Of a stretch of DNA of 64,000 nt, positions 43,884-56,795 are shown in pieces. Below the pieces are notes generated by a model. That model made no database searches. It had not been told where the DNA came from and worked only from the letters and a program-made list of their open reading frames with translations. The DNA is taken from assembly GCA_033807695.1 (NCBI GenBank), contig CM066300.1, forward strand, positions 620,001-684,000, read 5' to 3'. The DNA comes from Daedaleopsis sinensis (lineage: Eukaryota; Basidiomycota; Agaricomycetes; Polyporales; Polyporaceae). Made by a program: the position numbers and the translations under genes. Within the stretch, counting starts at the first letter, position 1; every line of letters starts with the position of its first letter.

Positions 43884-46800
43884 TTAGTAGGTTTGTGATC
43901 CCCAAGCCTGTGGACCGTCGCTCATCTCGTATATAATCTCTCCTCCACCCGCGATGTCCGCATGCTTCAAGATTGGGGTGTTCAATCTTTGGCCGTTCAC
44001 AGTCACGCTTCTGATATACTGTTTAGTAGGGGCTCCCAAGGACTGGATGACGAGAGGGTTGGACGCGTTAGGCAGGTTGATCGTGACTCGGTCGAAGAAC
44101 GGGCTAAAGACTCATCAGCTAGTTCAAGTGACTGCCATTCGAGAGCTGAAAGCCACAGCAAGAGGACACTCACGTCCCGATGACATATTCCGCCGACACG
44201 GGGTTGACTGGATAGAATCCGAGCGCGCTGAAGAGGTACCACGCGCTCATCTGCCCGCAATCTTCGTTCTGCAATGACACACGACGAATGAGTGCCACTC
44301 CTAAATCGAGTAACTTCGTACGCCAAGAGACACATACACCAGAAAGCCCGTCGACAGAGTTGTTGTAGTTCGCTGCAGCAATCTCCCGGATGCGCTCTTG
44401 GGACTTGCTCGCCGCACCGGCGAGCGAATATAGGTATGGGATGTGATGGGATGGCTAAGGACACAATGTCAGCTGAAGTTGTCACGGAGGTGAACCGTAG
44501 CGTATGCGCTGCAGTTGTTCAACGGCCACATACCTCATTCGTATGGTGGTTATGGCCTAGACAACAGACAGCATTAGCTTCGGGGGAAACGCATATACGC
44601 AGTAACCAGCCACCAGACCTCCGTTAAAGTGCGCATCCAGGAAGCGCACGAACGACGCGTTCCCGCCCTTCCGCTCGATCAGGGCGTCGAACTCGTGCAG
44701 CACGTCGAACGTGTACGCCCACATATCCCCCTCGGTCCACCCTGCGTCGGCACCCGCCCACGAGCCGTTCGCGTTCCTCGCCTCCATGAACCCGGTGTCG
44801 TGGTTGAAGATGCTGAACGGGGCCGAGGCGGCGCGGGCCCGGAAGAACGCGGCGTCTTCGTGCAGCGAGAGCGCGGACGCCACGGCTGCGACGGCGAAAT
44901 CGTCGTCTGTACACGGCCGATGCGAGGAAGGTCAGTACAAGAGATCCAGCGTCGTGGCCGAAGAACGTACACGCATAGTCAAGAGTCCGTGATGCTGCCT
45001 CGGAATGTATGTCGGAGGCGACCCAACCGTGAGTCGCGTAGACCGATGACAACCCCGCGCGCACCTCGTAGCCCACATGCTACAATTATTAAGGTCCGTA
45101 AGTCAGCAGAGAGATGCAGAGTAGGGCTGCAGAGTAGCTGATACAGTCCGTGTATATGTACCTGTTGCCGATCCGAGTACCTTGAGGGAGGCGCGTCAGA
45201 ACGAGGCATCCCTGTAGCAGCCTCAGCACATTACTCACGTAATATTCCAGTCGTCCACCGGGGGAACGGTTGCATCTTTACGGACAGCTTCGTACGCTGT
45301 CTCTAGATCGAACCCGCGGATACCTTTGACCACAGCTTCGGCGATGAGCGAGTCTGCATGAGTCCCGACCTATGAGTGTCAGTCGATCAGCACCACTGCC
45401 GTCAAAGAAGAGGATCACCGAGTTTCAGTATCTTACCATGATGTTGGTCTCTAATTCGATAAAAGAACATCAGTGTTAAGGAGCTAGAGTGATGGTCATT
45501 CTCGAGTGACTAACCGACAATGTTCTTCCACATCGGTAGCCATCCTCCCTGACACTCATACGTCAGTATGTTCACTTGCGCGCAGCAACGCGTCATCTGC
45601 GGACCTCGCGATAATCGTTCAGCATGCTCTGCACCATCCCGGGGATGCGCTCGGGGGCAAGCAGGATTTGCCAAGCCCACGCGGCACGATACGTATCCTA
45701 GTGGGAACGAATCCACAAGCCGTTCAGAGCGCAACAGGGCCTGAGGAGGGGGAGGCTAACCCAAATAGAGTACCCGGTATACGATTCCCCTTCGTGCACA
45801 GCATCGTCGTATCCTGAGTAGTACCTCCCATCTTCACTCTGTTCGTACGGATACTGAACGCATGGCATCAGTATCTAGCCACATAGCATCACAGGCGAAT
45901 AGTCGGTCCCTTACCTGTAGAGCGTGAAATACAGCCGTGTAGAATACTTCGTTCTGTTCTTCAGTCGCTCCTTCCACCTTGATCCGGTCGAGCTTCTCCG
46001 CCCACGCCGTCCTCGTTATCTCAGCAGTCTGCTCTAAAGTCGTCCCGTCAGGTATCTCATCATCCAGGTTCCTCCGTGCCTGCTCGACAGAGATAAACGA
46101 CACCCCAACGCGGACCGCGACCTCCCGGGTGCCCTGCGGAAACACCGCAAATCCCGAGAGCAGCGCGCCGCGCCCGGCCGTCGCGTTGCGCGTGGGGGTT
46201 CCGTTCTGCGCGACCCCGAAGCTCTCGAAGGGGGTGTCGAACCGCGCGCAGAAGTATCCCGCGAAGCCCGGTGCGGGGCTCGGCCCGATGATGAAGTCCT
46301 GTCGCTCTGGATTGTGCCCGGTGATCTCGCCGCGCGCCGGGTCGATGGCGACGGAGCCGAGGGGGTACGTGACGTTCGCGGGGTCTGCAGACCCCATGAC
46401 GGATGCGCGCGTGGCTTCGAGCAGGATGTATGGGGTGTGGGTGTCGTGGAAGGTGAAGCGCAGGTGTCCGACGCGCGAAGCTGTCGATATCAGCGGTGCG
46501 TTCGGCCGCGGTAGTATCAGTAGGACAGTCGAACGTGCGCAGACCTGTGCGCGTGGACCAGGACTCACTTGCGGAGACCTCGGCATGGATGCGCCCCCCT
46601 TCAGCCGCGTCCATGAGCACAGAGTAGTAACCCACGCCAGCAATCTCGTCGACATGGCTGAAGCGCATCCCCCTCTCCTCAAAGACACTCTGAACTGGGC
46701 CGGTTCCGGGAACGACAACGATCTGGCCGCTGTTGCCCATCCAGATCGCAGGTTTGTGCGTGGCTTGGAAGCCGTGTATGGTGGTATCGGTGTAGTTGTA

Positions 46801-47122
46801 CGGGTTCCTCGATACCCAGTCCATGCGTGTCTGTGCGACCCAGCGAGTCATCCCGAAGGGAGGGGCGACGGTGGGGATCATACCTCCTGTGAAGGAAGGA
46901 GCAATCCCCCCGTTCCCTATAAACCTTTGGGAGATAGCTAGTGTATGATGAGGGTGGGACTATATTGCACGGCTCGACTCACGGGTTCACATAATCGATA
47001 GCGTTGCTGGGAGGTTTGGAGAACGCAGCCGGTGTCTCGCGCAGATGTAGTTGCATTGCACTTGTCGCCGAGAGCGAGACAACTAGTGCCAATAGTAAGC
47101 ACATATGGTAGTGAAGACACAT
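43884..47122 (-). CDS. Secreted GH92 exo-alpha-mannosidase
   Basis: GH92 enzymes are calcium-dependent exo-alpha-mannosidases that trim mannose from N-glycans or mannan. The chosen start (47122) gives MCLHYHMCLLLALVVSLSAT, a signal peptide; in-frame ATGs at 47143 and 47104 are alternatives. The mature part begins IDYVNPFIGNGG. Family motifs in order: SGQIVVVPGTGP, VGYYSVLMDAA, YSGYDDAVHEGESYTGYSIW followed by DTYRAAW, REGGWLPMWKNIVETNIMVG, HADSLIAEAVVKGI, AGWTEGDMWAYTFDV and GNEDCGQMSAWYLFSALGFY. The end is a beta-sandwich piece (NGQRLKTPILKHADIAGGGE). About 850 residues, with some ten introns. Several NxT/S sites fit secretion. Probably used to degrade yeast, plant or its own mannosylated glycans. 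Confidence 0.92.
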
Positions 47123-48186
47123 ATGCTCGAAGAAATCCTCCATGAGAAGGCAGGATGAGCAGACTGCAAAAAGAAAGAAGGAAAATACCGTGTTGAGGTG
47201 CAGGCAGGTATATATGCGTTGTTGCTAGGGGTTTGGGTAAGTTCTGGAGCAGCTGAGGTGTTCACATGACGTAGAAACTTACCCGGAGAGGCTTCCGTGC
47301 AAACTTAAACTTTCGGACTTTTCAGGCATACTTACGCTACACTACTCATAGCGGTTCAGTAGGGCCTTATAGCTGATGTACACCGGGTGGGGAACGGAGG
47401 GCTGGTGAGTACTTGAGCCTTGAGGCGTATAATGCAGCTTGCTAGTCGAAGGTCGCGGGGAGTGTGATGGCTATTGTCGTGAGCGCGACATACTATAGTC
47501 CGAAAGACCGCGTTTTCAACTTGCTTGCTGGTCATTTGAGTAGACATGTTGAAGTTTGACTTTAGGACAACGCTGGGACAACGGCAATAGTTCCTGACAA
47601 GTTGCAGGTCAGATTGCGATCTCAGATCTCAGATCTCAGAACACAAGGTTCAACACTGTCACGTGCTCAGAGTTAGAGCTTTATTCCCACGATTAAAGCT
47701 ACCTACCGCAGCACAGACCTCATCAAATCCGATTCACAAATTTAAAGGTACGGGGTAAGTGCCAAATCCCTCATGAGCGACATAAAAAGCCCTAATCAGT
47801 CGTCTCAATACGTTAGAACGCATGTGAGGTCACTCGTCTGACTTAGAGGACTAGTACAGGTCAACTTAGGCTGGTGGCACGCGGCCCAGGCCTTTGTCTT
47901 CTCTATCATGATGAACCATGGCAGGCCAACACGCTGTAGTAGGTTTCCTGGGGTCGTCGCGTGCTCGAGCGCGCCGGCGAACCACATGTCGTAATCTCCA
48001 TCCCAAATATTGCTTAACAAGGCAGACAAAGGGCGTTTGCAGGGAAACCTTATAGCTCGAGGACGCTTCTCCTCGAGTTGGGGCACTGTCAACGAGAATC
48101 TCTGCCTCCTCAAATACTACAACACTGTCGACCCTCGTTCTCTCTCCCCCTCCCATTGTCTCCACCTTCACACTGCTGCATCGACC
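47123..48186. other. Divergent promoter region of GH92 and the second giant helicase gene
   Basis: Both neighbours point away. A small GATCTCA triplicate lies at 47618-47640. The minus-strand frame at 47356-47547 has no family match. No other gene is seen. Confidence 0.5.
47209..47215 (-). promoter_or_regulatory. Candidate TATA box of the GH92 gene
   Basis: TATATAT on either strand, about 90 bp upstream of the chosen GH92 start codon and in the usual fungal TATA range. Confidence 0.35.
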
Positions 48187-51100
48187 ATGTCTAGCTCTCC
48201 TATATCCCCAACGTCTACTTTGTTTCTGTCGTCGCCCCTCCTTTCTCCCAAAGACCACAAGAGTCGTGCTGAAGGACGTGCGACTGCACACGCCATACAA
48301 GCCCTACTTGATACGACCTCACTTGTCAGCGAGGCTGATGTCGACACTGCGGTCGCACAGCTCGATCATATCTTGAGCGATATTGTATCTGGAGACATTC
48401 ACGAGTTCGTCTCCGTCCTTGGGTACATACCGTATCTACTTGAGTTCATTCTATCTGGTACGTCCGTGGCTCTACTCATCTACCCATCCTTGCATTGACC
48501 TGAGTCTCGACGACGTTCAGTCTCGTCCGACTATGTATCTGCACTTCTTTCATCCGCTATCACCACCCACCCGAACACAGCACAAGAGTTCCTGTTCTCG
48601 ACCGCTGCTCGCCTCTTGAATCAATTTTCTTTGTCCCTGTCTGATGCACCATCCTCAAAAAGTACTACCCGCAGGCAGTCCATTGAGCTCGCATCTTCCG
48701 CCCTCGAGACCCTGTCACGCTTGGAAGCATGCGACACGCTTCCAGAAGAAGACATCGACCAATCGGACTCGCGATGGGCTGCTAAGACCCGCGAAAAGCG
48801 GGAACGGGGGCGTCGACGGTCCACAGTCTCCAATCGTGGCACCGTGGTCGATCTCCAACCCATCCGCGACTATGGCGAGAGGTCGCCCACGTCGAAGCAG
48901 CACGCTAGAGCACTGGCGACGAAGATCATCGACGACCAGATGGCAGTACTGAAGGTTCGTGTGCTCGCATCGACTCATTAACCCACGCAAGGACAGCGAT
49001 CGAAATCATCATGTTTGGAGGATCGCTCGTTCCGGTCGATCTCGAAAGTGAGCATAGTGAGTCTGATAGGTCTCTATCGCATAGGATTTTCTGCAAGAGC
49101 TCCGCACCGACTCTATTGCGCAATACGTCAAGGAACAGTATCTCCCCTACCTCATTCCGACTGGGCTTGTCAAATGTCCTGAAGAAAATCAAGCCGCTAT
49201 ATTCTCGCCCCATCAACCTACTGTCGAGGCTACGACATCTCCTACCTCTGAGTCGCAAGACTTCACGCTCTACTTTGCCAACGCCGCCGGATTTGGACCG
49301 TGGCGCCTCTCTATCTCGACGCGGGCGGGTCGGGACCTGCGTCGAGCGAGCAATGAGGACGCCAAGCGCTTCGACATCATCCTCAAGAAGATTCGTGACC
49401 TTTCAAACGGCTATTTCACGAAGGACAATCACAAGATGCTGTCCGGGGGTAAGATCGACGTGCCTATCTACGAAGCGAAGATGACGCGGGACTCGCGTCT
49501 CGTCGTAAGTAGTATAGTCGCGCCATCCCTGTTTATCATGTCTAATGGCGCATATATGTAGTACCATATCCACTGTGATTTAGACTTTGAGAGCAAGGTG
49601 TGTTTCACTTTGAAAAATTCATGCACGGTGCTTATATTCGCCTGCTGCTTGTGCTTAGGTTGAGCGTCAAGGTCGGTGTTTTGACCTACATTATGTTTCG
49701 TGCATGACTCTCACACGAAGCCTTCGACATCGGAAGTCATCCGTATCTTCGGTATATACACGCACGCCCAGATCGATCAGCGTTTTTGGGACGCCATGAG
49801 TCGGCAACTGGGCTCGAAGGGGCCTGAATACAGGAAAAGGCGTGTATTCATCTCTGCTTCGGCCATGAGTAGTGTGTACTGACTTTGTGCAGATGTCTTT
49901 ACCGTAGGCGAGCAACGAAGCGAGACCATGCTGTTCTCCCGGGCGAGTTCCCTCCCATGGAAGAAACGCCGGCACCAGTGTTACCGCCTTCCGCTGAAGG
50001 AATGTCCCGGGAGAACATGGAACAGCTACACTCACTCCTCGCGTGAGTAGTGTCGAGTACTGAACTGCGACGTCGCGGAGGGGTGATGCTGATCTCAATG
50101 TTTGCAGTCTCGAGAAGTTTGTGACCTTCTCGCAGGTAGGTGGCCGTGAGCGCTGTGACGTTCGGATGCATGCTAATCGAGCGTTACCCTCGGCACGTAG
50201 GAATTCCTCAACAGTAGGGCTTCCACATGATATCCCTTGTTCTTCGTGGCCTTGAAGGCCTGATCGTGTTTCTTTCGCAGGTATCATAGCCGATCAGGAT
50301 GTAGCACACGTATTCGATCTTTCGTAAGTCTCCTCACGTCGTGACCGACTGCCTTTCGAACATACAATGACCCTAACGACTATCTAGCCCACATGAGCAA
50401 GATATCATGGCCCACCCGTCCTCGTGCTTCGTCATTGGGCGAAGCGGCACCGGGTACGTTCACTTCAAGTTCCTTCCCTCCCTTCCGCATCTCACTTCAT
50501 ACTATCGCCGCTCGCAGGAAGACGACCACGATGCTCTTCAAGATGCTCGCGAAAGAGCGTTCGTGGGCCGACCGCTTCCAGGCCTCGATGAGCAAGCCGC
50601 GTCAGCTCTTCGTCACGCAGTCCGTGGTGCTTGCGCAGAAGGTGCAAGAATACTTCGCGCGGCTCACGCAGGCGTTCGCCACCGCGAACCTCTCCCCTGA
50701 GGAGCTCCGCAAGATGGCGACGGCGAATGAGCTCAGGCGCGAGGCCGCGCGGATTCGGATGGTTGACGAGGACGAGGAGGTCCACTGGAACAGCGCGCTC
50801 CCGGCGCGGTACGGCGCACTGAGCGACGCCGACTTCCCACTGTTCTTGACCTACGACCATGTGAGCGCGCGTACCTGTGTGTGAATCGCGCGTGTTGTGC
50901 TGACTCGTACGTGGTGCGATGGAATGAAGCTTTGTCGCTTGCTAGAAGGAGAATTTCGATATCTGCTGGAGACTAACAAACTGACCAGCGCGCAAGCTAT
51001 GATCCTGCGGGATGTCCTGCAGCTCAGGTCCGGGACTTCTGCAGGCGGCCCTCGGGCTCTCTATATGGCAGACAAGAAGTTTTCCTTCGTAGACTATGAC

Positions 51101-54100
51101 GGGTTCCGCGAGGATTACTGGGCAAATTTTCCCGGCTCGTTGAAGCAGGGCCTAAGTGCGTAAACCAGATTGAATTAGTCTACATCATGGAGTTTAACGG
51201 TCTACGCAGATCCTGAGCTGGTGTTCGGCGAGTTCTTGGGTATGGACTCGGCGCATTCACGCTCGTTGCTGTGTACTCAACTCTCAATCCAGGGGTAATC
51301 AAGGGATCCGAGGATGCGCTCGCATGTCAAGCAGGGTTCCTGAGCCAAGAGGCATACTGCGGTAGCGAGGACCGATGTACAGGGGCTCTCAAAGTCAGTC
51401 GTCGGACACAGGCTACCTCTCGCGAGCAGCGTGAGGCCATATATGCGCTGTTCGAGCTCTATGCCAGGATGAAGAAAGCAAGTAGTCAGTACGATGCTGC
51501 TGATCGGTGCGTTTGTCGTCCCATCTTTGATGCGAATATTGTTCGAGTCGAACGTGTGCTAGAACGAGAATGCTCATCAAGTGTTTCGAAGCGGCGGCAG
51601 TTCCAGGACGGCCTCTTAGCTTTGTGTAAGCCGTCTCGGCTGATTACCACAGGAGTCGTGCTCATGCGATTCCATGCAGGTATGTCGATGAAGTGCAGGA
51701 CAACTTGCTCATAGATTCCTTGGGTACGCCCGATCTTGCTCGTGCGATAGATCTCCTGACACACGGACAGTCCTTCGAAAACTATGTCCTAATCCCCACG
51801 GCCTGTTCTGGGCAGGAGACACCGCCCAGACGATATCCACAGGTAGCGCTTTTCGGTTCAACGATCTCAGAGCGTTCATGCACCGCGTTAGCAAGGTGTG
51901 CTCTCACGCTGTCCCGCAGTCATGATCGCATTCGCATTGCTCATTTTGAATGGTCGGGACACTCGTGCGATGTGTACAGGAAGAGTTGGGCCCGGTCTCC
52001 AGACGCGAACAGTCCGAGACGTTCCATTTGACTACAAACTACCGCTCACACTCCGGGATCGTCGATTGCGCCTACTCGCTTGTGGAGGTCATCGTCAAAT
52101 ATTGGCCTGATTCGATAGACCGCCTTCCCCAAGAGCGCGGCATGACCGCTGGCCCGAAACCTTTGTTCTTCAGCAACGGAGACGGCGGCGAGCTGCAGCG
52201 AGCGCTGTTCAGAGATACGTGAGTTATCATCTGGCGTATGTGTGGCCCGTCTGTTATAGCATATCTCATATCATTCTTTTCTTACTCTTTACTCTTGCAG
52301 CGAAGGAGGATCAATTGAGTTTGGCACACACCAATGTGGGTTTCGGATGGTCAATTATCTGTCATAACTAACGGCTCGTTCGACATGTAGGTATCTTGGT
52401 CCGCAATGATGCTGCTCGACAGCGTCTGCGAGCAGAGATGGGCGATGTTGGGCAGATCTTGTGCGTTATTGTCGTGGAATGCTTCATTTTCGTTACTCAA
52501 CCTCTCTACATGTCTACTAGGACTATCTACGAAAGCAAGGGATTGGAGTTCGACGACGTACGTGCAGTCACTAAAATGATGACACACTTAGATTGACACC
52601 AAGCGTTTAGGTCCTTCTGTACAACCCGTTCGAAGATTCCTCTGTCAGCTACTCTCAATGGTCCGTACTTCTGAACGAGGTCGAAGGGAAGCGTGCACCC
52701 GTGTTCGAAGAGGCCAAGTTCACGGACATATGCCGAGAGGTGTGTGAACACGTACAGTCGTGCGTCCGAAACACTGCTTACATTCACGGGTAGCTCAAAC
52801 ACTTGTACGTCGCGATAACTCGGGCTAGAATGAACTTGTGGATCCTCGACTGTTCTGTCAATGCTGAACCCTTGCGAGTACGTCACGAGGGTTGATTTCA
52901 TCTTGTGGTTGGTTGTTCAAGTCTGTGATTACTAGCTTCTCTGGATGGCGAAGGCCCTCGTTGACATGCACCCGCCCAACGAGCCTGTACCACGCCTTGC
53001 CGTCTCGTCTAGCAAAGAAGAGTGGGCCGAGGCAGCGCGCTCCCTATTCAGCAAGCGCCATTACTCGGAGGCTAAGCTTGGCTTCGAGCGCGCTGGTCTG
53101 CACCACGAACGCGACATCGCGTCTGCCTATCTGCTCAGAGAACAGGCGTTGTCCGCACCGGCTACTTCTCGCGCAGGAACAGGACCGTTGCAGCAGAAGC
53201 TGTTCTCGGAAGCGGCCAAGCAGTTCAAAGCCGTCGCCAACGCCGAGGAGTCCGAACCTGAGAAGAGGGCGTACTATCGCATTGCTGCAGAGTGCTTTGC
53301 TCGCTGTGGCGCTCATCATAAAGCTGGAGTGGCGTACCGTGCTGCAAAGGAGTACACGCTGGCGGCTCAGGCATACCGCAAGGCGGGCAGCTTCGACGAC
53401 GCTGTCGAGATCATCAAGTCACACGCGGACGACGTCCAGCCAGAGGTTGTTCAGAATATCAAAGACGTCTCTCGTCTCCATTACATCCGGGAGGACAAGA
53501 TTGAGTGAGCTACGAATCCTGTGGGCTGCCTGACATGAGCTGACAACTGGGACTCACTTAGGAACGCTCGAAAGCTCTTTGAGGACGATGAAGAAGCGCT
53601 CGAGTACATGGACGACTACGGCCTCGATTCTTCTCGTGCCGCGCTCTTGGAAAGACTAGGAAGACTCCCCGAAGCTGCTGAATGCCTTCTTCAAGAAGGC
53701 GAACAGCTGAAAGCTATCGAGCTGCTCGTACGCGACCATAGCAAACCGTCGACGGTGAGAGCGGCAGAGTGCATCCTAGACGGCCTTTGGCAGCTGCTCT
53801 CACTATGTACTCCCGAGGAGCATTGGCAGGACGAGATGATTCCCGACCTGCTAGGGCAATTTGAGCTCTTGGACCGTACATGGGTCAGTGACAATGTTTT
53901 GAATGAGGTATGTTTGATCTGTTAACGTGTTCGGCGAGCTCATAATTTTGCGATCACAGCTTCTGATGTTACGAGCGGTATTCATGGACGACGTCCCTGC
54001 ACTCGCGGAACTTGGGGATATGTTTGCGGGAGTTGACAACTATCCGGCGACAATTCTATGCTTCGATCAGGTCTTCTCGCACTCCTTTGCGCTCGAGGAC

Positions 54101-56795
54101 GCGGACCTAGAGGACATTACAATCTGCTTTGGACGGTTCTTGAGTATGGTTCGAACGCTCGCGTGGCTAGTCTGTCAACCCAGTCCCTGCGATCAAAAGG
54201 CTATCCAGAAGCTTCTTGCGTTCCGACCATCCAGCGGAGAGACATTCTTCGTCTGTTCCTCCACTCACCTGTTCACACTATGCGACAAAGGCAGCACTCC
54301 AGGAATGCAGACTACTACGAACGGTGTTCTTATCCCTCGATGGGAGCTGGAGCCGCTTATAAAAACCACTCTTCGGGGCCGCCTCCAAGGACATGTAGAA
54401 TACCAGAATGAGATGTGTCACACTGACTTGCATGGACCAGGACGACTGCAGCCATGTCTCCTATTCGCGGCGAATCAAGAATGCCCGAAGTACGACTGTC
54501 GTCAAATCCACGTCCAAGATGGAGTTACAACGTACAACACTCTAATTCGCATCCACGTCATACAAATCATGATTTACCACACACTCTATGCTTGCGATAT
54601 CCCCTATACAAATCTGTTCTACCAACAACGGTACGCGAGGTTTAACTTGTCAGGACATTTGCCTTGTTTACACCAAGTCTATAGGTTCTGGCTCAGAAGA
54701 CTCTACGAATCTCTATACCCTGCTCACATCAGTCTTGGTTCTCTGCACGTTCTCTCGGTGGAGTCGATCCCTGAGTTGAGGAACGGTCGACACATTATTT
54801 CTGTGTGGCTCCGAGATTTCCTGAACACCATCGACCCGTGGGAGAAGCCGATGAAGCCTTTCCTCATCAATTTGGCCAGGACAAGTGTACTAGCCACGGT
54901 ATTCGACCGGGCCGCAGCTGCTCGCAATCTCCATCGAATCCCTTGCGTGGTGAGGCTCGAGAAGCCTCAACACCTGATTCGGAGGACGTTCTCGGGTGAA
55001 CGCTATGCCGTACAAGATCTGATATCCGCCATACAGTGCGAGGATGCAGGCTCGTTCGACAGGGGTATTATGTTCTTGAAGTGCGTCCTCCCGCTACGTC
55101 GTCCATGTATTTGGTCTACTGATACCGTTCATGGTAGCCATATTCTGCGGAGGCGCATAGCGATAGATATCGGCGTTCTCTGCGATATCCTAGACTTCCT
55201 GTGCGGCGGCTTGCTGATGGCGAGGTCCTTCCAGAAGAACCGAACACTGCACGGATTGACCCTCCCGAAGAGCTGGATGGCGCGATTCATAGACATAGAA
55301 GGTTTAGCGTACAAGAGAACCAGCCAATGGGAGCAGTATACTGCACAGCTCGGACTCCTCTTACGGTTGGTATCTACTGGACAGGACGCATGTACGTGTT
55401 CGACGCTGAAACCTCTCTGGCTTTACTTTTCTGACCATCAATATTACACAACAGCCCACCTACTCTTCGAGAAGATGGACCTTTCGGATCACAGACTAGG
55501 CCGTACTCGGGTCATCTACTTTGAGAGGATGTGAGTACAGTCTGTCTGTAGTGTTACACACGGCGTAATTTAATTCACGTACTCAAATATCGACTCAAGA
55601 TGCAAGAACCTGTGCTTCTGTACGTCGAGCTTGTTAATAATATATGTGGTATTGCTGACCTGTGAGGTGCTATCCCACAGACGCCCAGAACTCTTCGTCA
55701 TGGCGGCTGAAAGAAGTCGTCGTGAGGATGATCAGTGCGGTGTCCCAACATTCTCGGCGACCTAGCATGCACACGAGGTTCGTGACATGCTTCTAGTACT
55801 CTATCGGCACAGTATAACGTATACTCTGTAGGTATGCGGACGCGAGTGACTGGCCAGGCATGCTGAAGGTCACCCTAAACTCTGTGGCCGAGACCAAAAT
55901 TGACGAACTCATTCAACTCCGTCAACACGGGCACTTGGTGACATCCAGTATGGACCTATCTGGGTTCAAGATCCGCTATCTACAGTACTCACAAATCGAA
56001 GATATCACCACTCTCCTGAACGTCGCACACATCGCCATGCTCTCTTCTGACAGTGTCTACGTGGACGAGCCGTCCAAGCAGGGCTCATCCTCGAAGGACA
56101 CTCGGCGCGCAGTTGGCGGACATCGAGCGCACCACTCTCCTTTGCACGACTCACCTCCCAGCCCTGACGATGACTTGGACGACGAGTCGGATGATCCGCA
56201 GGAGGAATTCACTGAGGAAGAGAGACACGCGGCAAGCCTCATCTCCACGGCATACAAGAAGTATTTGGCTCGCAAGGCCTCTGAGAAGGACGCGGTAACT
56301 GTGATGAGACGACGAACGCTCGAAGACTACAAAACAAGGTCTGAAGGGATGACCTGGTCCAGCGTGGTGTACCGTCAGCTATTCCGCTTAGCAGTCCCCC
56401 GTCTCCTTCTAGCCACCGAGCTCTTGAAGGATCATTTGCACTCCGTGAAAGCTCACGCAAAGACGAAGCTGCGTAACGTCAAGCATGAAGAGCTCGACAG
56501 TGTGCAAGGCCAGCTGGACGAGGTTTCGTGAGTCGCACGCGATCATCCATTGTCTCTTTGACGGCTGATCCAAATGGGTGCACTGGCCCCCAGACGGCTT
56601 TTCAAAGAGGCGTTCTTGCTGCACAAGGGCCTTGTTCTTGACGCTCATATCCACAAGATGTGCGACCTGGACGAGCTCAGGGAACGGGCACACAGAGTTG
56701 AGGCGCTCCACTGTTGTCAAGTCAAGAGCGAGAGCCGCAAGGAGCCGTTCCCGTGGCTTGTAGAAGTGGAGGATGCGCTTTCTATCTTCGTATAG
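48187..56795 (+). CDS. Giant SF1A (UvrD/Rep, TRANK1-like) helicase with RelE-like segment, copy 2
   Basis: Paralog of the gene at 23348-31850, same strand and same domain order. The start at 48187 gives MSSSPISPTSTLFLSSPLLS. The RelE/ParE-like segment (49260-49850) has RAGRDLRRASNED, HKMLSGGKID, PIYEAKMTRDSRLV and IRIFGIYTHAQIDQRFWDAM. Helicase motifs: GRSGTGKTTTM (I), YVDEVQDNLLID (II, Val instead of the Ala of copy 1, codon 51693-51695), FWAGDTAQTI (III), TNYRSHSGIV (IV), IYESKGLEFDD and VLLYNPFEDS (V), LYVAITRARMNLW (VI). A TPR-like region follows (52950-53900), then a CX8CX4CX3H motif at 54455-54511 and an IQ-like helix (STAYKKYLARK) near 56250. An acidic linker lies near 56170. The two proteins match along nearly their whole length but with many changes, so the duplication is old. 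Both look intact. Confidence 0.85.

Noticed and set aside
51500..51690. Apparent loss of an exon before motif II in helicase copy 2
   Set aside because: A splice using gtgcgt at 51509, an exon from about 51554 to 51623 and a gtaagc donor restores the residues aligned with copy 1, so nothing is missing.
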